Shown piece by piece: positions 53,224 to 62,488 of a DNA stretch of 64,000 nt; positions within the stretch are counted from its first letter, which is position 1; each line of letters opens with the position of its first letter. The translations under genes and the position numbers were made by a program. The notes beneath the pieces were generated by a model. That model had not been told where the DNA came from. It saw nothing but the letters and a program-made list of their open reading frames with translations, and did not search any database. The stretch is taken from the NCBI GenBank assembly GCA_050948865.1, contig JBMNEQ010000001.1, positions 124,001 through 188,000 on the forward strand. Reading direction: 5' to 3'. The stretch comes from SKGN01 sp050948865 (GTDB lineage: Bacteria; Bacillota_I; Bacilli_A; RF39; UBA660).

Positions 53224-53409
53224 TTAGATTAAATATAAATCATAAATAAAATTTACTACTAAATAAGTTAAACTAAAACTTAATATAACATAAAAAAAAA
53301 CTATTTGCTTGAAACTATTTTTTTTAAATATTTGTTCTAAACGGATTGACCCTACTACCCATATAACGAAAGGAAAGGTTAATAAATATAACATAAATTT
53401 AACTGTCAT
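53224..53409 (-). CDS. Small membrane protein, DUF1146 (YwzB)
   Basis: 61 residues, two membrane helices (about 5-22 and 36-56) around the conserved GSIRLEQIFKKN link. YwzB lies near murAA and spoIID in Bacillus and here too. The function is unknown. It overlaps the rpiB stop by four bases, so translation is coupled. Confidence 0.85.
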   Translation of the reverse strand: MTVKFMLYLLTFPFVIWVVGSIRLEQIFKKNSFKQIVFFYVILSFSLTYLVVNFIYDLYLI

Positions 53410-53852
53410 TTAAGTTTATCCTCATAATTTTTAATCTTTTCAATTCTCCTAAGATGTCTTTCTTCATTAGAATAAGAACTTCTTAAAAACTCCGTTATTA
53501 TTTCTTTTATTTCATCAAAGTTTTTAGAAGAATTCAAACTTATTATATTAGCGCGATTATGATTTTTAGCTAAAAAGGCCTCTGAAACATTATCTATTTT
53601 AGCACAATAAACACCTTTTATTTTATTACAAATAATTGACATTCCTATTCCTGTTCCACAAAAAGCAATTCCTAAATCAATATTTTTATTTATTAAAGCA
53701 TTACTTAATTTTATCCCAAAATCAACAAAATCAACACTTTTTTCTGAATTTGTTCCGTAATCTTTAACAATATAACCTTCTTTTTCTAAAAACTTTAGAA
53801 CATTTTGCTTAATATTATATCCTTTATGATCCGCAGTTATCCCTATTTTTAT
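53406..53852 (-). CDS. rpiB: Ribose-5-phosphate isomerase B with an ATA start codon
   Basis: 148 residues: (M)KIGITADHKGYNIKQ start, FCGTGIGMSIICNKIKG (catalytic Cys), NHNRANIISLN, and ERHLRRIEKI. It interconverts ribose-5-P and ribulose-5-P. AAAGGAGG lies seven bases from ATA, exactly where the family start Met (usually MKIAIG) is expected. ATG, GTG and TTG are absent in frame at the N terminus; the first in-frame ATG would remove the DH motif. The order with rpmE and ywzB is as in the Bacillus cluster. Confidence 0.9.
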   Translation of the reverse strand: MKIGITADHKGYNIKQNVLKFLEKEGYIVKDYGTNSEKSVDFVDFGIKLSNALINKNIDLGIAFCGTGIGMSIICNKIKGVYCAKIDNVSEAFLAKNHNRANIISLNSSKNFDEIKEIITEFLRSSYSNEERHLRRIEKIKNYEDKLK

Positions 53853-53888
53853 TGCAATTCCTCCTTTTTTGGATAAAAAAAGATAATT

Positions 53889-54101
53889 TTAATTACCTTC
53901 ATCCTTTTTACTAAAACCATATTTTTTATTAAATTTTTCAACTCGACCTGCTTTTGATGTTTTTGTTTCTCCATCCGTATAAAAAGGATGACATGCTGAG
54001 CAAACTTCAACATGAATTTCTTTATTAATTGATTTTGTTTCAAACGATGCCCCACATGAACAAATAACTTTAGCATCTTGAAAAATATTTTCCTTTTTCA
54101 T
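53889..54101 (-). CDS. rpmE: 50S ribosomal protein L31, zinc form
   Basis: 70 residues with the zinc ligands CSC (about 14-16) and CSAC (about 34-37), then HPFYTDGE. The zinc form is usual when zinc is sufficient. The end FNKKYGFSKKDEGN matches the family tail. AAAGGAG before the ATG. Confidence 0.96.
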   Translation of the reverse strand: MKKENIFQDAKVICSCGASFETKSINKEIHVEVCSACHPFYTDGETKTSKAGRVEKFNKKYGFSKKDEGN

Positions 54102-54174
54102 TTTTTACTCCTTTCAAGACAACATAATTAAAAATCTAATTGTTATTATAACAGTTCTATTAACCTTTGACAAG

Positions 54175-54927
54175 TTAATCTAAAATGTTTTCCTCAAGTA
54201 TTTTTATTATTTTTTTGGCTATAAATTTATAACCTGAATTAGAAGGATAAATACTATAACAATTGGGTAAATATTCATCATTTTGGTAAAAATTATTATA
54301 AATATCAATAAAAAATAACTTATTTTTATCACTTAATTTTTTTATTTCAAAATTAAAATATTTAAAAATAGGTTCTACAATTTCTGCATATTCTTTATCT
54401 TGAAACCAAAAAGGATTATAATATCCAATTATTATTATATCTTCATTGCAATACCTTTTTAATAATATTAATAATTTTTCTAAATCAATAATTATTTCAT
54501 CAACATATTTTATTATTTCCTTTTCACTTATTAAAATTCCTTTATTATCAATATTTAATTTATATAATAAATCATTTATACCTATTGAAAGCATTATTAC
54601 ATCAGCATTAGTTAAAGCGTTTTTTATTGTTATTTCCTTATCATCTATCTTAAGCTTTTTATTATCTTCAATATCCCTAATTAAATCAATTGTTCGATAA
54701 TCCTTTTCTGCAAAACCTTTACTATAAAATTCTAATATATTTTTTCCTTCTAAATAATCATTAACGTAATCGCTGTATCCATAACCTTTAATTCCAAAAG
54801 AATTTTGTCCTAATGCTAAAGCATCTCCTAAAGATAATAAATATATTTTTTTATCAATATTTATTATATAAATAATAACAGGTAATATAAATAGTAAAAA
54901 AATAATTATTGTTTTTTTGATTTTCAC
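54175..54927 (-). CDS. SGNH/GDSL hydrolase-like protein with lost catalytic residues
   Basis: 250 residues: an N-terminal helix (about 5-22), then an SGNH fold. Block I reads LGDALALG where active enzymes have GDS (Ser to Ala, codon GCT). Block III is intact (SIGINDLL). Block V, normally D-x-H-P-N, reads SIYPSNSGY, so Asp and His are gone too. It is thus a probable pseudoenzyme outside the membrane, perhaps binding a wall or lipid ligand. It sits between murA and rpmE. Confidence 0.82.
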   Translation of the reverse strand: MKIKKTIIIFLLFILPVIIYIINIDKKIYLLSLGDALALGQNSFGIKGYGYSDYVNDYLEGKNILEFYSKGFAEKDYRTIDLIRDIEDNKKLKIDDKEITIKNALTNADVIMLSIGINDLLYKLNIDNKGILISEKEIIKYVDEIIIDLEKLLILLKRYCNEDIIIIGYYNPFWFQDKEYAEIVEPIFKYFNFEIKKLSDKNKLFFIDIYNNFYQNDEYLPNCYSIYPSNSGYKFIAKKIIKILEENILD

Positions 54928-54963
54928 AAAAACACCTCTAAATAAATTCTTTACTAAATTGTA

Positions 54964-56211
54964 TTATTCAATTTTTACTTTAGCACCTAAACTTGTTAAT
55001 TTTTTTACAATATCTTCATAACCTCTTAAAATATGATTAATATTCCTGATTTTTGTAATACCGTCGGCTATCAAAGCAGCTAAAATAAGAGAAGCTCCAG
55101 CTCTTAAATCAGTCGCATAAACTTCTTTCGCTTTTAATTTTGAAGGTCCTTTAATTTCAATTATATTGCCTCTTATAATAATATTAGCTCCCATTTTATT
55201 TAAATACTCAACATTTTTAAAACGATCTTCATAAATAGTTTCTTCTAAAAAACTACTGCCTTTACATTGTGTTAGTAACGTTGTAATCGGTTGTTGTAAA
55301 TCAGTTGGAAAACCTGGATAAGTTAAAGTTTTTATGTTTATACTTTGAAGAGTTTTTGGTTTGCTTATAGTAACATAATTTAATCCTTCTTCCATTTTTA
55401 TCCCCATTTCCTTTAATTTAAAAATTAGGGTTTCTAAATGTTCAGGAATAATATTTTTAATTTTTACCTTTTTTCCAATTAATGAAGCAATAATCATATA
55501 AGTTCCAGCTTCAATTCGATCAGGAATAACTTCATGAGAACAACCTTCTAATTTATCTACTCCCAATATTTTGATTTCATTTGTTCCAGCACCTATTATT
55601 TTAGCTCCCATATTATTTAAAAATATAGCTACATTAACAATTTCTGGTTCCCGAGCGGCGTTTCTTATTGTTGTAACTCCCTCAGCTTTAACAGCCGCTA
55701 ACATAATATTAATAGTAGCTCCCACACTAGCAACATCTAAATATATATCATTACCAATTAATTTATTAGCTTTTATAATATATTTATTATCCTTTTCTTT
55801 TATTTTTGCTCCTAAAGCCTCAAATCCTTTTAAATGCAAATTTATTGGTCTTGAACCAATCGAACAACCACCAGGAAAATACATTTCTACTTCTTTATAT
55901 TTGCCTAATAAAGCTCCCATAAAATAATAAGAAGCCCTTAATTTTTTAGCAATATTTTCAGGAATGTTTCTATTTTGGATTAAAGAATTATTAATCTCCA
56001 TTTTTGTTCCCTTCTTATTAACTCGAACTCCTAAATACTCTAAAATTTCTATTAAAGCATCGCAATCACTAATATTAGGTATATTAGAAAGAACTACTTT
56101 TTCATCACTTAATATTGATGCTGGAATTAAAGCAACGGCACTATTTTTAGCACCTCCTATAATTACTTCTCCAGAAAGTAAGTTTCCACCCTCGATTACT
56201 AAAGTATCCAT
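54964..56211 (-). CDS. murA: UDP-N-acetylglucosamine 1-carboxyvinyltransferase
   Basis: 415 residues. PGGCSIGSRPINLHLKGFEALGA with the catalytic Cys near 112, KNSAVALIPASIL at the start, and FPTDLQQPITTLLTQ. It adds enolpyruvate to UDP-GlcNAc, the first committed step to peptidoglycan and the fosfomycin target. Position near spoIID corresponds to murAA; fba next to it recalls murAB-fbaA. I cannot say which paralogue. Confidence 0.97.
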   Translation of the reverse strand: MDTLVIEGGNLLSGEVIIGGAKNSAVALIPASILSDEKVVLSNIPNISDCDALIEILEYLGVRVNKKGTKMEINNSLIQNRNIPENIAKKLRASYYFMGALLGKYKEVEMYFPGGCSIGSRPINLHLKGFEALGAKIKEKDNKYIIKANKLIGNDIYLDVASVGATINIMLAAVKAEGVTTIRNAAREPEIVNVAIFLNNMGAKIIGAGTNEIKILGVDKLEGCSHEVIPDRIEAGTYMIIASLIGKKVKIKNIIPEHLETLIFKLKEMGIKMEEGLNYVTISKPKTLQSINIKTLTYPGFPTDLQQPITTLLTQCKGSSFLEETIYEDRFKNVEYLNKMGANIIIRGNIIEIKGPSKLKAKEVYATDLRAGASLILAALIADGITKIRNINHILRGYEDIVKKLTSLGAKVKIE

Positions 56212-56275
56212 ATGTTACCTCCAAATTAGACTTTTACACTATATAATATTTTTAATTTTTAAAATTGTTCTTCTT

Positions 56276-57121
56276 TTATTGACCATTTCTAAATAAGATA
56301 ATCTTTTCCCTTATTTTTTCTTTTATTGCAAACTGGCCAGAACCTATTATTTTCCTTGGATCATAAACATCCTTATTTTCTTTTAAATAGCACCGAACCT
56401 TTTCATTCCAAGCAACTTGTAATTCAGTATTTATATTAATTTTAGCAATACCATTATCAATAGCTTTTTTAATTTGATAATCAAAAATACCTGTTCCTCC
56501 ATGTAAAACAAGAGGAATATTTATTGCCTCCTTTATTTCTTTCATTCTTTTAAAATCTAATTTTGGTTTTCCTTTATAAAGACCATGAACACTTCCTAAA
56601 GCAGGCGCTAAAAAATCAATGTTTGTTTCATTCTTTATTTTTTTACAATCTTCAACTGAAGCATATAAAACTTCTTTTTTTATTTTATTCTCTACTTCAC
56701 CGATATGCCCTATCTCTGCTTCAACAGTTACATTATACAACCGAGCATAATCTATTACTTCTTTAGTAATTTGGATATTCTTTCTAAGTTCATATTTAGA
56801 AGCATCAATCATTACAGAAGTAAAACCATTATCAATAGCCTTTTTACAACTTTCAACACTAGAACCATGATCCAAATGAAGAACAACGGGAATTTTAATT
56901 TTTAAATCAGAAATTAAACCTTCAATTAATTTAAAAACAGTTTTATAACCTCCCATATATTTTATTGCCCCTTCACTAACTCCTAAAATAACAGGAGAAT
57001 CAAGATTATCACATTCTTCTAAAATATATTTTGCCCATTCTAAATTATTAATATTAAATTGAGGAATAGCATATTTTCCTTTAAAAGCTTTCGTTAACAT
57101 ATCCTTAGCATTAACTAACAT
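56276..57121 (-). CDS. fba: Class II fructose-bisphosphate aldolase
   Basis: 281 residues. Zinc ligands and catalytic residues in LHLDHGSS (about 82-89), VEAEIGHIGE (about 134-143), GSVHG and LHGGTGI (about 208-214), and the C-terminal INTELQ. It splits fructose-1,6-bisphosphate in glycolysis. In Bacillus it lies in the same wider region. Confidence 0.96.
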   Translation of the reverse strand: MLVNAKDMLTKAFKGKYAIPQFNINNLEWAKYILEECDNLDSPVILGVSEGAIKYMGGYKTVFKLIEGLISDLKIKIPVVLHLDHGSSVESCKKAIDNGFTSVMIDASKYELRKNIQITKEVIDYARLYNVTVEAEIGHIGEVENKIKKEVLYASVEDCKKIKNETNIDFLAPALGSVHGLYKGKPKLDFKRMKEIKEAINIPLVLHGGTGIFDYQIKKAIDNGIAKININTELQVAWNEKVRCYLKENKDVYDPRKIIGSGQFAIKEKIREKIILFRNGQ

Positions 57122-57202
57122 AAAATCACCTCTAACACCATCTTAATATTTTTCTTTTCCAAAGTCAATTTATCGTAAAGGCTTTAACATTTTTAGACAA
57201 TC

Positions 57203-57745
57203 TTAATTAAATAAATAAAATAAAGATAAAATAATTAACATTAATCCCCCAAAAGAAAGAGCTAAATCCTTATATATTTTATTTAAATATTTTCCAATTT
57301 TTAAACCTAAAAAAGTAAAAAGAAAACTAAAGAAAAAAAAGATAAAACTACAAAATAACTTTTTATCACTAATAAGATTTAATCCTATCCCCGCTGAAAA
57401 ACTATCTATACTTACCATAAAGCCAAAAATTAAGAATCCTGATAATGATATTAAAAGTTTAGTTTTATTTTCTTCTTTAGAAAAGAATAAAATTTCTAAT
57501 CCCAGCAAAAAAAAGATAATAAAAACTATATACTTTATTTTAATAAAAATAAAAGTTTTTATTAAATGACCTAATAACATTCCTAACTGAGGCATAATAA
57601 AATGATATATTCCTACTATAAAAGACAATAAAATAATTTTATCATTTTTCAAATTTAAAGTCCCATAACATATAGCTAAAGAAAAAGCATCCATGCTCAA
57701 ACTAATACTAACTAAAATTATTGTTAATAACTGCATAAAATTCAC
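57203..57745 (-). CDS. Putative manganese efflux pump (MntP/YwlD family)
   Basis: 180 residues, six membrane helices. The paired family motifs are SMDAFSLAICYG (about 16-27) and SIDSFSAGIGLN (about 112-123), with Asp residues in each half suited to cation passage. YwlD lies beside spoIIR in Bacillus, as here. The alternative YtaF sporulation family shares the fold. Metal specificity is not proven by sequence. Confidence 0.82.
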   Translation of the reverse strand: MNFMQLLTIILVSISLSMDAFSLAICYGTLNLKNDKIILLSFIVGIYHFIMPQLGMLLGHLIKTFIFIKIKYIVFIIFFLLGLEILFFSKEENKTKLLISLSGFLIFGFMVSIDSFSAGIGLNLISDKKLFCSFIFFFFSFLFTFLGLKIGKYLNKIYKDLALSFGGLMLIILSLFYLFN

Positions 57746-57767
57746 CTAATTCATTTTATTAAAAGAA

Positions 57768-58292
57768 TTAATTTAAATACTTTTTTAATAATTCTTTAAT
57801 GAAAAATTTATATTCAATATCTGATGATTCTTTTGCTTCTAATAAACATAGAGGAGGAAATAATATACACCACCAATTACTTCCTTTTCCTTTACCTAAA
57901 GTAACTACCACTGCTTCATAATTTCCTTCTTTATAATTTATTCCTTTTTCCTTTTTATTTTTAAAAAAGTGATTTTCATAAACTATTTTATGATTTAAAT
58001 TATAATTTTCATTTTTTAAAAACATAGTTAAATTATTATTAAAATAATTAAGATTATTTTTTATAATAGTTTTAGCTGTTGTTATCTCGTTTACATTTTC
58101 CAAAAGATTATAAACATCTGTTTGCACTTTATCTTTAACTTTCATTTTTATCCTTTGATCATGTTGAGAATTACTATTAGCAATTACCCTTAATCTAATT
58201 GCTTCATTAGGAATAAAATCTTCCTCTTCTTTAGTTTTACCAAGAAAAAAGAGGGATAAAATAATTAAACTAATAGTGAATGTTTTTTTCAT
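57768..58292 (-). CDS. spoIIR: Stage II sporulation protein R
   Basis: 174 residues: N-terminal signal/anchor (about 3-20), then the SpoIIR core IRLRVIANSNSQHDQRIKMKVKD and KVIY-like domain to WWCILFPPLC. It is made in the forespore and triggers SpoIIGA to process pro-sigma-E in the mother cell. Length is a little shorter than Bacillus (224). It lies next to prmC-prfA as in Bacillus. Confidence 0.95.
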   Translation of the reverse strand: MKKTFTISLIILSLFFLGKTKEEEDFIPNEAIRLRVIANSNSQHDQRIKMKVKDKVQTDVYNLLENVNEITTAKTIIKNNLNYFNNNLTMFLKNENYNLNHKIVYENHFFKNKKEKGINYKEGNYEAVVVTLGKGKGSNWWCILFPPLCLLEAKESSDIEYKFFIKELLKKYLN

Positions 58293-58337
58293 AAAATATT
58301 CGTCCTCCTTATTTCATATTGAACGAATATTAATTTT

Positions 58338-59177
58338 TTAATCATTTAAATTTCTAAAAATAAAAATCATTCTTTTCCTTTTTTGCATATCCTTTTTAAT
58401 TTCATAAGAATATTCTAAAAAATTATTTTTTAAAATTTTTAAAATTCCTGGCAAAACTTCATCACTTATTTCTAATGCTATTAAACATTTTTCTTCTAAA
58501 TAAAAAGGTGCTTCTTTTAAAATTCTTCTATAAAAATTTAAACCATCCTGACCACCATATAAAGCTATTTTAGGTTCATAATTATTAACTATTTTCATTA
58601 TTTTTGTATCCTCTTTAATGTAAGGAGGATTACTAATTATTATATTATACTTTTCTTTAGGAATATTTTTAAATATATCACTTTTTATAATATTAACTTT
58701 TACATTTAAATTTTTAGCATTTGCTTTTGCTTGTTTTAAAATATCAGAAGAAATATCAGTTAAAGTAACATTGCTATTAGGTATTTCTTTTTTTAAAGTT
58801 AATCCAATAACTCCACTACCTGTTCCTATATCTAAAATTGAAACTTCATTTTTAAAATACTTCTTAATATAAAGTAAAGTTTCAAAAACTAATTCTTCCG
58901 TTTCAAAACGAGGTATTAAAACACTTTCATTAATATTAAATTCATAACCATAAAAATTAACAGTGCCAATTATATATTGAATTGGCTCACCTTTTATTAA
59001 CTTTTGTAAAGCAAAATTATATTTTATAAATTGTTCTTTATTGATCTTTATATTATTTATTTTATCTAATTCGGAAAAATTAAAAAGATTATCTATTAAA
59101 TAAGAACCTAACTTTTCATCAATTTTCTTTTTTATTAAAAGATTTTTAGTTAAAAATTCTAATTTTTTATAATTCAT
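58338..59177 (-). CDS. prmC: Peptide chain release factor N5-glutamine methyltransferase
   Basis: 279 residues: helical N-terminal domain, then Rossmann fold with ILDIGTGSGVIGL (about 117-129) and catalytic NPPY in IISNPPYIKED (about 182-192). It methylates the Gln of the GGQ motif in RF1/RF2. It overlaps prfA by 11 bases, the usual order. Confidence 0.95.
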   Translation of the reverse strand: MNYKKLEFLTKNLLIKKKIDEKLGSYLIDNLFNFSELDKINNIKINKEQFIKYNFALQKLIKGEPIQYIIGTVNFYGYEFNINESVLIPRFETEELVFETLLYIKKYFKNEVSILDIGTGSGVIGLTLKKEIPNSNVTLTDISSDILKQAKANAKNLNVKVNIIKSDIFKNIPKEKYNIIISNPPYIKEDTKIMKIVNNYEPKIALYGGQDGLNFYRRILKEAPFYLEEKCLIALEISDEVLPGILKILKNNFLEYSYEIKKDMQKRKRMIFIFRNLND

Positions 59178-60231
59178 TTGAAGTTAATTTCCTTTTAATA
59201 TCCTCTTTTATTAAAACTTCAATTAATTCATCCAATTCACCTTCCATTATTCTATCTAAATGAATAATTGTATAATTAATTCGATGATCTGTAACCCTAT
59301 TTTGAGGATAATTATAAGTTCTAATTTTTTCTGAACGATCACCAGTTCCTATTTTCATCTTTCTTTCTTGATCTGTCTTTTCTGCTTGTTTTGCCAATTC
59401 ATGTTCATAAATTTTATTTTTTAATAATTGATAAGCCTTTTCCCTATTTTTAATTTGACTTCTTTCATTTTGACATGTCACTACCATATTAGTTGGTAAA
59501 TGGGTAATGCGAACAGCACTATCAGTAGTATTTACCGATTGACCTCCAGCTCCACTACTTTTATAAACATCTATTTTTAAATCAGCTTCATTTATTTCTA
59601 TTTCAATATCCTTTTGTTCGGGCATAACTATAACTGTAGCTGTCGAAGTATGAACCCGCCCTTGAGATTCAGTAACAGGAACTCTTTGAACACGATGTGA
59701 CCCACTTTCATATTTTAACTTAGAATAAACATTTTTTCCTTTAACTAAAAGTTCTACTTGAGAATATCCTCCTGTTTCACTAAAAACACTGTTTATTATT
59801 TCATAACTCCATCCTTTTTTTGTTATATATTTTAAATACATTTCTAAAAGATCCCCAGCAAAAATATTAGCTTCACTTCCTCCAGCTGCCCCTCTAATTT
59901 CTAATAATATGTTTTTTTCATCATTCTCATCTTTGGGAATTAACATTATTTCTAACCTTTTTTCAGTTTCCTCTTTCTCTTTATTAAATTTATCAATTTC
60001 ATTTAAAACCATTTCTTTTAATGTTTCATCTTTTAATAATTCTTTTATTTCTTTAATATTATTTGTTATTTCTAAATATTTATTATATTCTATTACAATA
60101 TCTTCAAGCAAAGCTTTCTCTTTAGATATTTCTTTTATTTCTTCAAAATTATTATTTAAACTAGCTTTTAATAAATTTTTTTCTAACAAATTATATTTTG
60201 TTTTTATTTCTTTTAATTTTTCAAACACCAT
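59167..60231 (-). CDS. prfA: Peptide chain release factor 1
   Basis: 354 residues. Stop-codon reading motif PVTES (P-x-T, about 185) and SSGAGGQSVNTTDSAVR with GGQ near 230. It ends translation at UAA and UAG. RF2, needed for the TGA stops seen here, is not in the window. Confidence 0.97.
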   Translation of the reverse strand: MVFEKLKEIKTKYNLLEKNLLKASLNNNFEEIKEISKEKALLEDIVIEYNKYLEITNNIKEIKELLKDETLKEMVLNEIDKFNKEKEETEKRLEIMLIPKDENDEKNILLEIRGAAGGSEANIFAGDLLEMYLKYITKKGWSYEIINSVFSETGGYSQVELLVKGKNVYSKLKYESGSHRVQRVPVTESQGRVHTSTATVIVMPEQKDIEIEINEADLKIDVYKSSGAGGQSVNTTDSAVRITHLPTNMVVTCQNERSQIKNREKAYQLLKNKIYEHELAKQAEKTDQERKMKIGTGDRSEKIRTYNYPQNRVTDHRINYTIIHLDRIMEGELDELIEVLIKEDIKRKLTSNEL

Positions 60232-60237
60232 ATCACC

Positions 60238-60708
60238 TTATTCATCGTCCTCATCAGTTTCATCTAAAATTTCTAATCCCACAAATTCATCATCCTCATC
60301 ATCTTCTTCTAAATCATTTAGATCATCATTAAAATCTAACTCATTTTCCTCCTCATCTAAATCATCAAATTCATCAAATTCATCAAATTCATCTTCATCT
60401 AATTCATCAATTTCTAAATCATTTAAATCATCTTCATTATCTTCTGATGATAAATTTAAAGAATGTTTTTCTTTTATATCCCAAGTTCCATCTTTTAAAA
60501 GAATAAATCTTTTATCAGTTGTTAAAGATGTAAAAAAATCAGCAATCTTATCTTCAAAATGATTCTTTTCCAATTCCAACAATTGACAAATCTCCTTAAA
60601 TAACAAAGCTGTTTGTACTGTTTTCATATCTTCCTTTATTAATTGATAAGCAATATCAGTAAAAGATAATAATTCTAAATCATCTTTTGACATATCCCTA
60701 ATAGTCAT
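60238..60708 (-). CDS. rpoE: DNA-directed RNA polymerase delta subunit
   Basis: 156 residues: HARE-HTH N-terminal domain (about 1-85, SFTDIAYQLIKEDMKTVQTALLFKEI) and an acidic tail of Asp/Glu runs, made in part by repeats of the DEFDEF type. Delta is specific to Firmicutes RNA polymerase; it displaces RNA and raises recycling. In Bacillus it lies beside argS and pyrG; here argS is upstream and pyrG has moved. Confidence 0.95.
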   Translation of the reverse strand: MTIRDMSKDDLELLSFTDIAYQLIKEDMKTVQTALLFKEICQLLELEKNHFEDKIADFFTSLTTDKRFILLKDGTWDIKEKHSLNLSSEDNEDDLNDLEIDELDEDEFDEFDEFDDLDEEENELDFNDDLNDLEEDDEDDEFVGLEILDETDEDDE

Positions 60709-60744
60709 TTTTACCTCCTATAATCTAATTAATAATTTATAAAA

Positions 60745-62361
60745 TTACATTTTTTGGGGTGCCTCAACACCTATCAAATTTAATCCATTTTTTATAACTA
60801 TTTTTACCGCAGTTATTAACATTATTCTTTCTTTTAACATTTTTTCATCTTCTACTATAATCTTTTCATTTGTATAATAAATATGAAATAAATTAGCTAA
60901 GTCATATAAATAGTTTGTAATTAAATGAGGTGCATTTTTTAAAGCACTTATTTTTATAACATCAGAAAATTCATGAAGTTTAGCAATCATATTATATGCA
61001 TATTCATCTTTTATAGTAGTAAATTTATTACAATAAATATCTTTTTTTATTTCTTTTAAAATAGAGCAAATTCGAGCATGAGCATAACCTACATAATAAA
61101 ATGGATTTTCATTAGATTTTTTTAAAGCAAGATCAATATCAAAATCCATTTGAGTGTCAATATTTCTCATAGCAAAAAAGTATCTAACACTATCAACACC
61201 GACTTCTTCTAATAAATCTTCAAGAGTAACAACATTACCAGTTCTTTTGCTCATCTTTATTTCTTCTCTTCCTTTTAATAAACGAACCATTTGAACTATT
61301 TTAACTTCTAGTTGTTCTTTATTATAACCTAGCGCTTCTACACCCGCTTTTAAACGAGGCACATATCCATGATGATCAGCCCCAAAAACATTAATTAAAT
61401 TTTGAAAACCCCGATCAAATTTATCTAAATGATAAGCAATATCTGGGGTTAAATACGTATATTCTCCATCTTTTTTTATAAGAACACGATCTTTTTCATC
61501 ACCATAAATACTTGATTTTAACCATAAAGCATTTTCTTTTTCATAAGTTTTATTTAAGATTTTTAATTTATTTAATGTTTCTTCTATTTTCCCTCCTTTT
61601 CTTATTTCTTTTTCACTAGTCCAAACATCAAATTTAATACGAAAATTTTCTAAATCAATTCTTATTTTATTTATTAATTCTGAAACTCCAATATCTTTAA
61701 AATAATCCAAAGGTTTATCTATATATTTATTATTATTATTTATATATATCTTTTCAGCTATATTTTTAATTTCCGCTCCAAAGTAACCATCTTCGGGTAT
61801 TTTAAATTTCATTCCACATAATTCTTTATATCTTTCTTTTATAGATATTCCTAAATTATCTATTTGATTTCCACCGTCATTTATATAATATTCTTTAGTA
61901 ACATTAAAGCCAACAAAAGATAACAATCTACTTATATTATCCCCATAAGCCGATCCCCTAGCATGACCTAAATGAAGAAGTCCTGTTGGATTTACACTGG
62001 CAAATTCAATATTTATTTTTTTATTTTTTCCTAAATTACTCCTACCAAAGTTATCCTTTTCTTTAATTATTAAAGGTAATATTTCTAATAATGAATCCTT
62101 TGATAAATAAATATTTATAAAACCCGGTTTAATTACATCTATTTTTTCTATTAAATTATTTTTTTTAATTCCTTCCTTGATCTTTTGAGCAATTAAAAAA
62201 GGATTTATTTTTAATTCTTTTGCTAATAATAAAGCTATATTAGTTGTATAATTACCAAATTTAATATTTTTTGGTCTTTCTATTAATAATTTTGTAGAAG
62301 AAAAATTTAAATCATTTAATGATTCTTCTATTATCCTTTTAATATTTTCTTTGATATTCAT
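60745..62361 (-). CDS. argS: Arginine--tRNA ligase
   Basis: 538 residues. HIGH motif in FASVNPTGLLHLGHARGSAYGD (about 121-141), KMSKRTGN (about 352-359) and the C-terminal DALR domain. It loads tRNA-Arg. The upstream TGA-TATAAT is an extended -10. It is the first gene of a likely argS-rpoE-prfA-prmC-spoIIR run on this strand. Confidence 0.97.
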   Translation of the reverse strand: MNIKENIKRIIEESLNDLNFSSTKLLIERPKNIKFGNYTTNIALLLAKELKINPFLIAQKIKEGIKKNNLIEKIDVIKPGFINIYLSKDSLLEILPLIIKEKDNFGRSNLGKNKKINIEFASVNPTGLLHLGHARGSAYGDNISRLLSFVGFNVTKEYYINDGGNQIDNLGISIKERYKELCGMKFKIPEDGYFGAEIKNIAEKIYINNNNKYIDKPLDYFKDIGVSELINKIRIDLENFRIKFDVWTSEKEIRKGGKIEETLNKLKILNKTYEKENALWLKSSIYGDEKDRVLIKKDGEYTYLTPDIAYHLDKFDRGFQNLINVFGADHHGYVPRLKAGVEALGYNKEQLEVKIVQMVRLLKGREEIKMSKRTGNVVTLEDLLEEVGVDSVRYFFAMRNIDTQMDFDIDLALKKSNENPFYYVGYAHARICSILKEIKKDIYCNKFTTIKDEYAYNMIAKLHEFSDVIKISALKNAPHLITNYLYDLANLFHIYYTNEKIIVEDEKMLKERIMLITAVKIVIKNGLNLIGVEAPQKM

Positions 62362-62488
62362 AACTACACCTTCTTTTCATAATAATAAAAGCCAAAAACT
62401 TTTGTTGTAATTATATCATAATCTTTTTAAAAAAAACACTTATATTTATATTGTTTTTTTTCATACTAAAATTAAAGGACTTGATAAA

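Noticed and set aside
60340..60420. Short tandem repeats (ATTCATCAA units)
   Set aside because: They encode the acidic DEFDEF tail of the delta subunit; not CRISPR or a regulatory repeat.
59909..60562. 217-codon Ser-rich frame on the plus strand
   Set aside because: Complement of the Asp/Glu-rich rpoE tail and prfA; poly-Ser is what antisense GAT/GAA repeats give.
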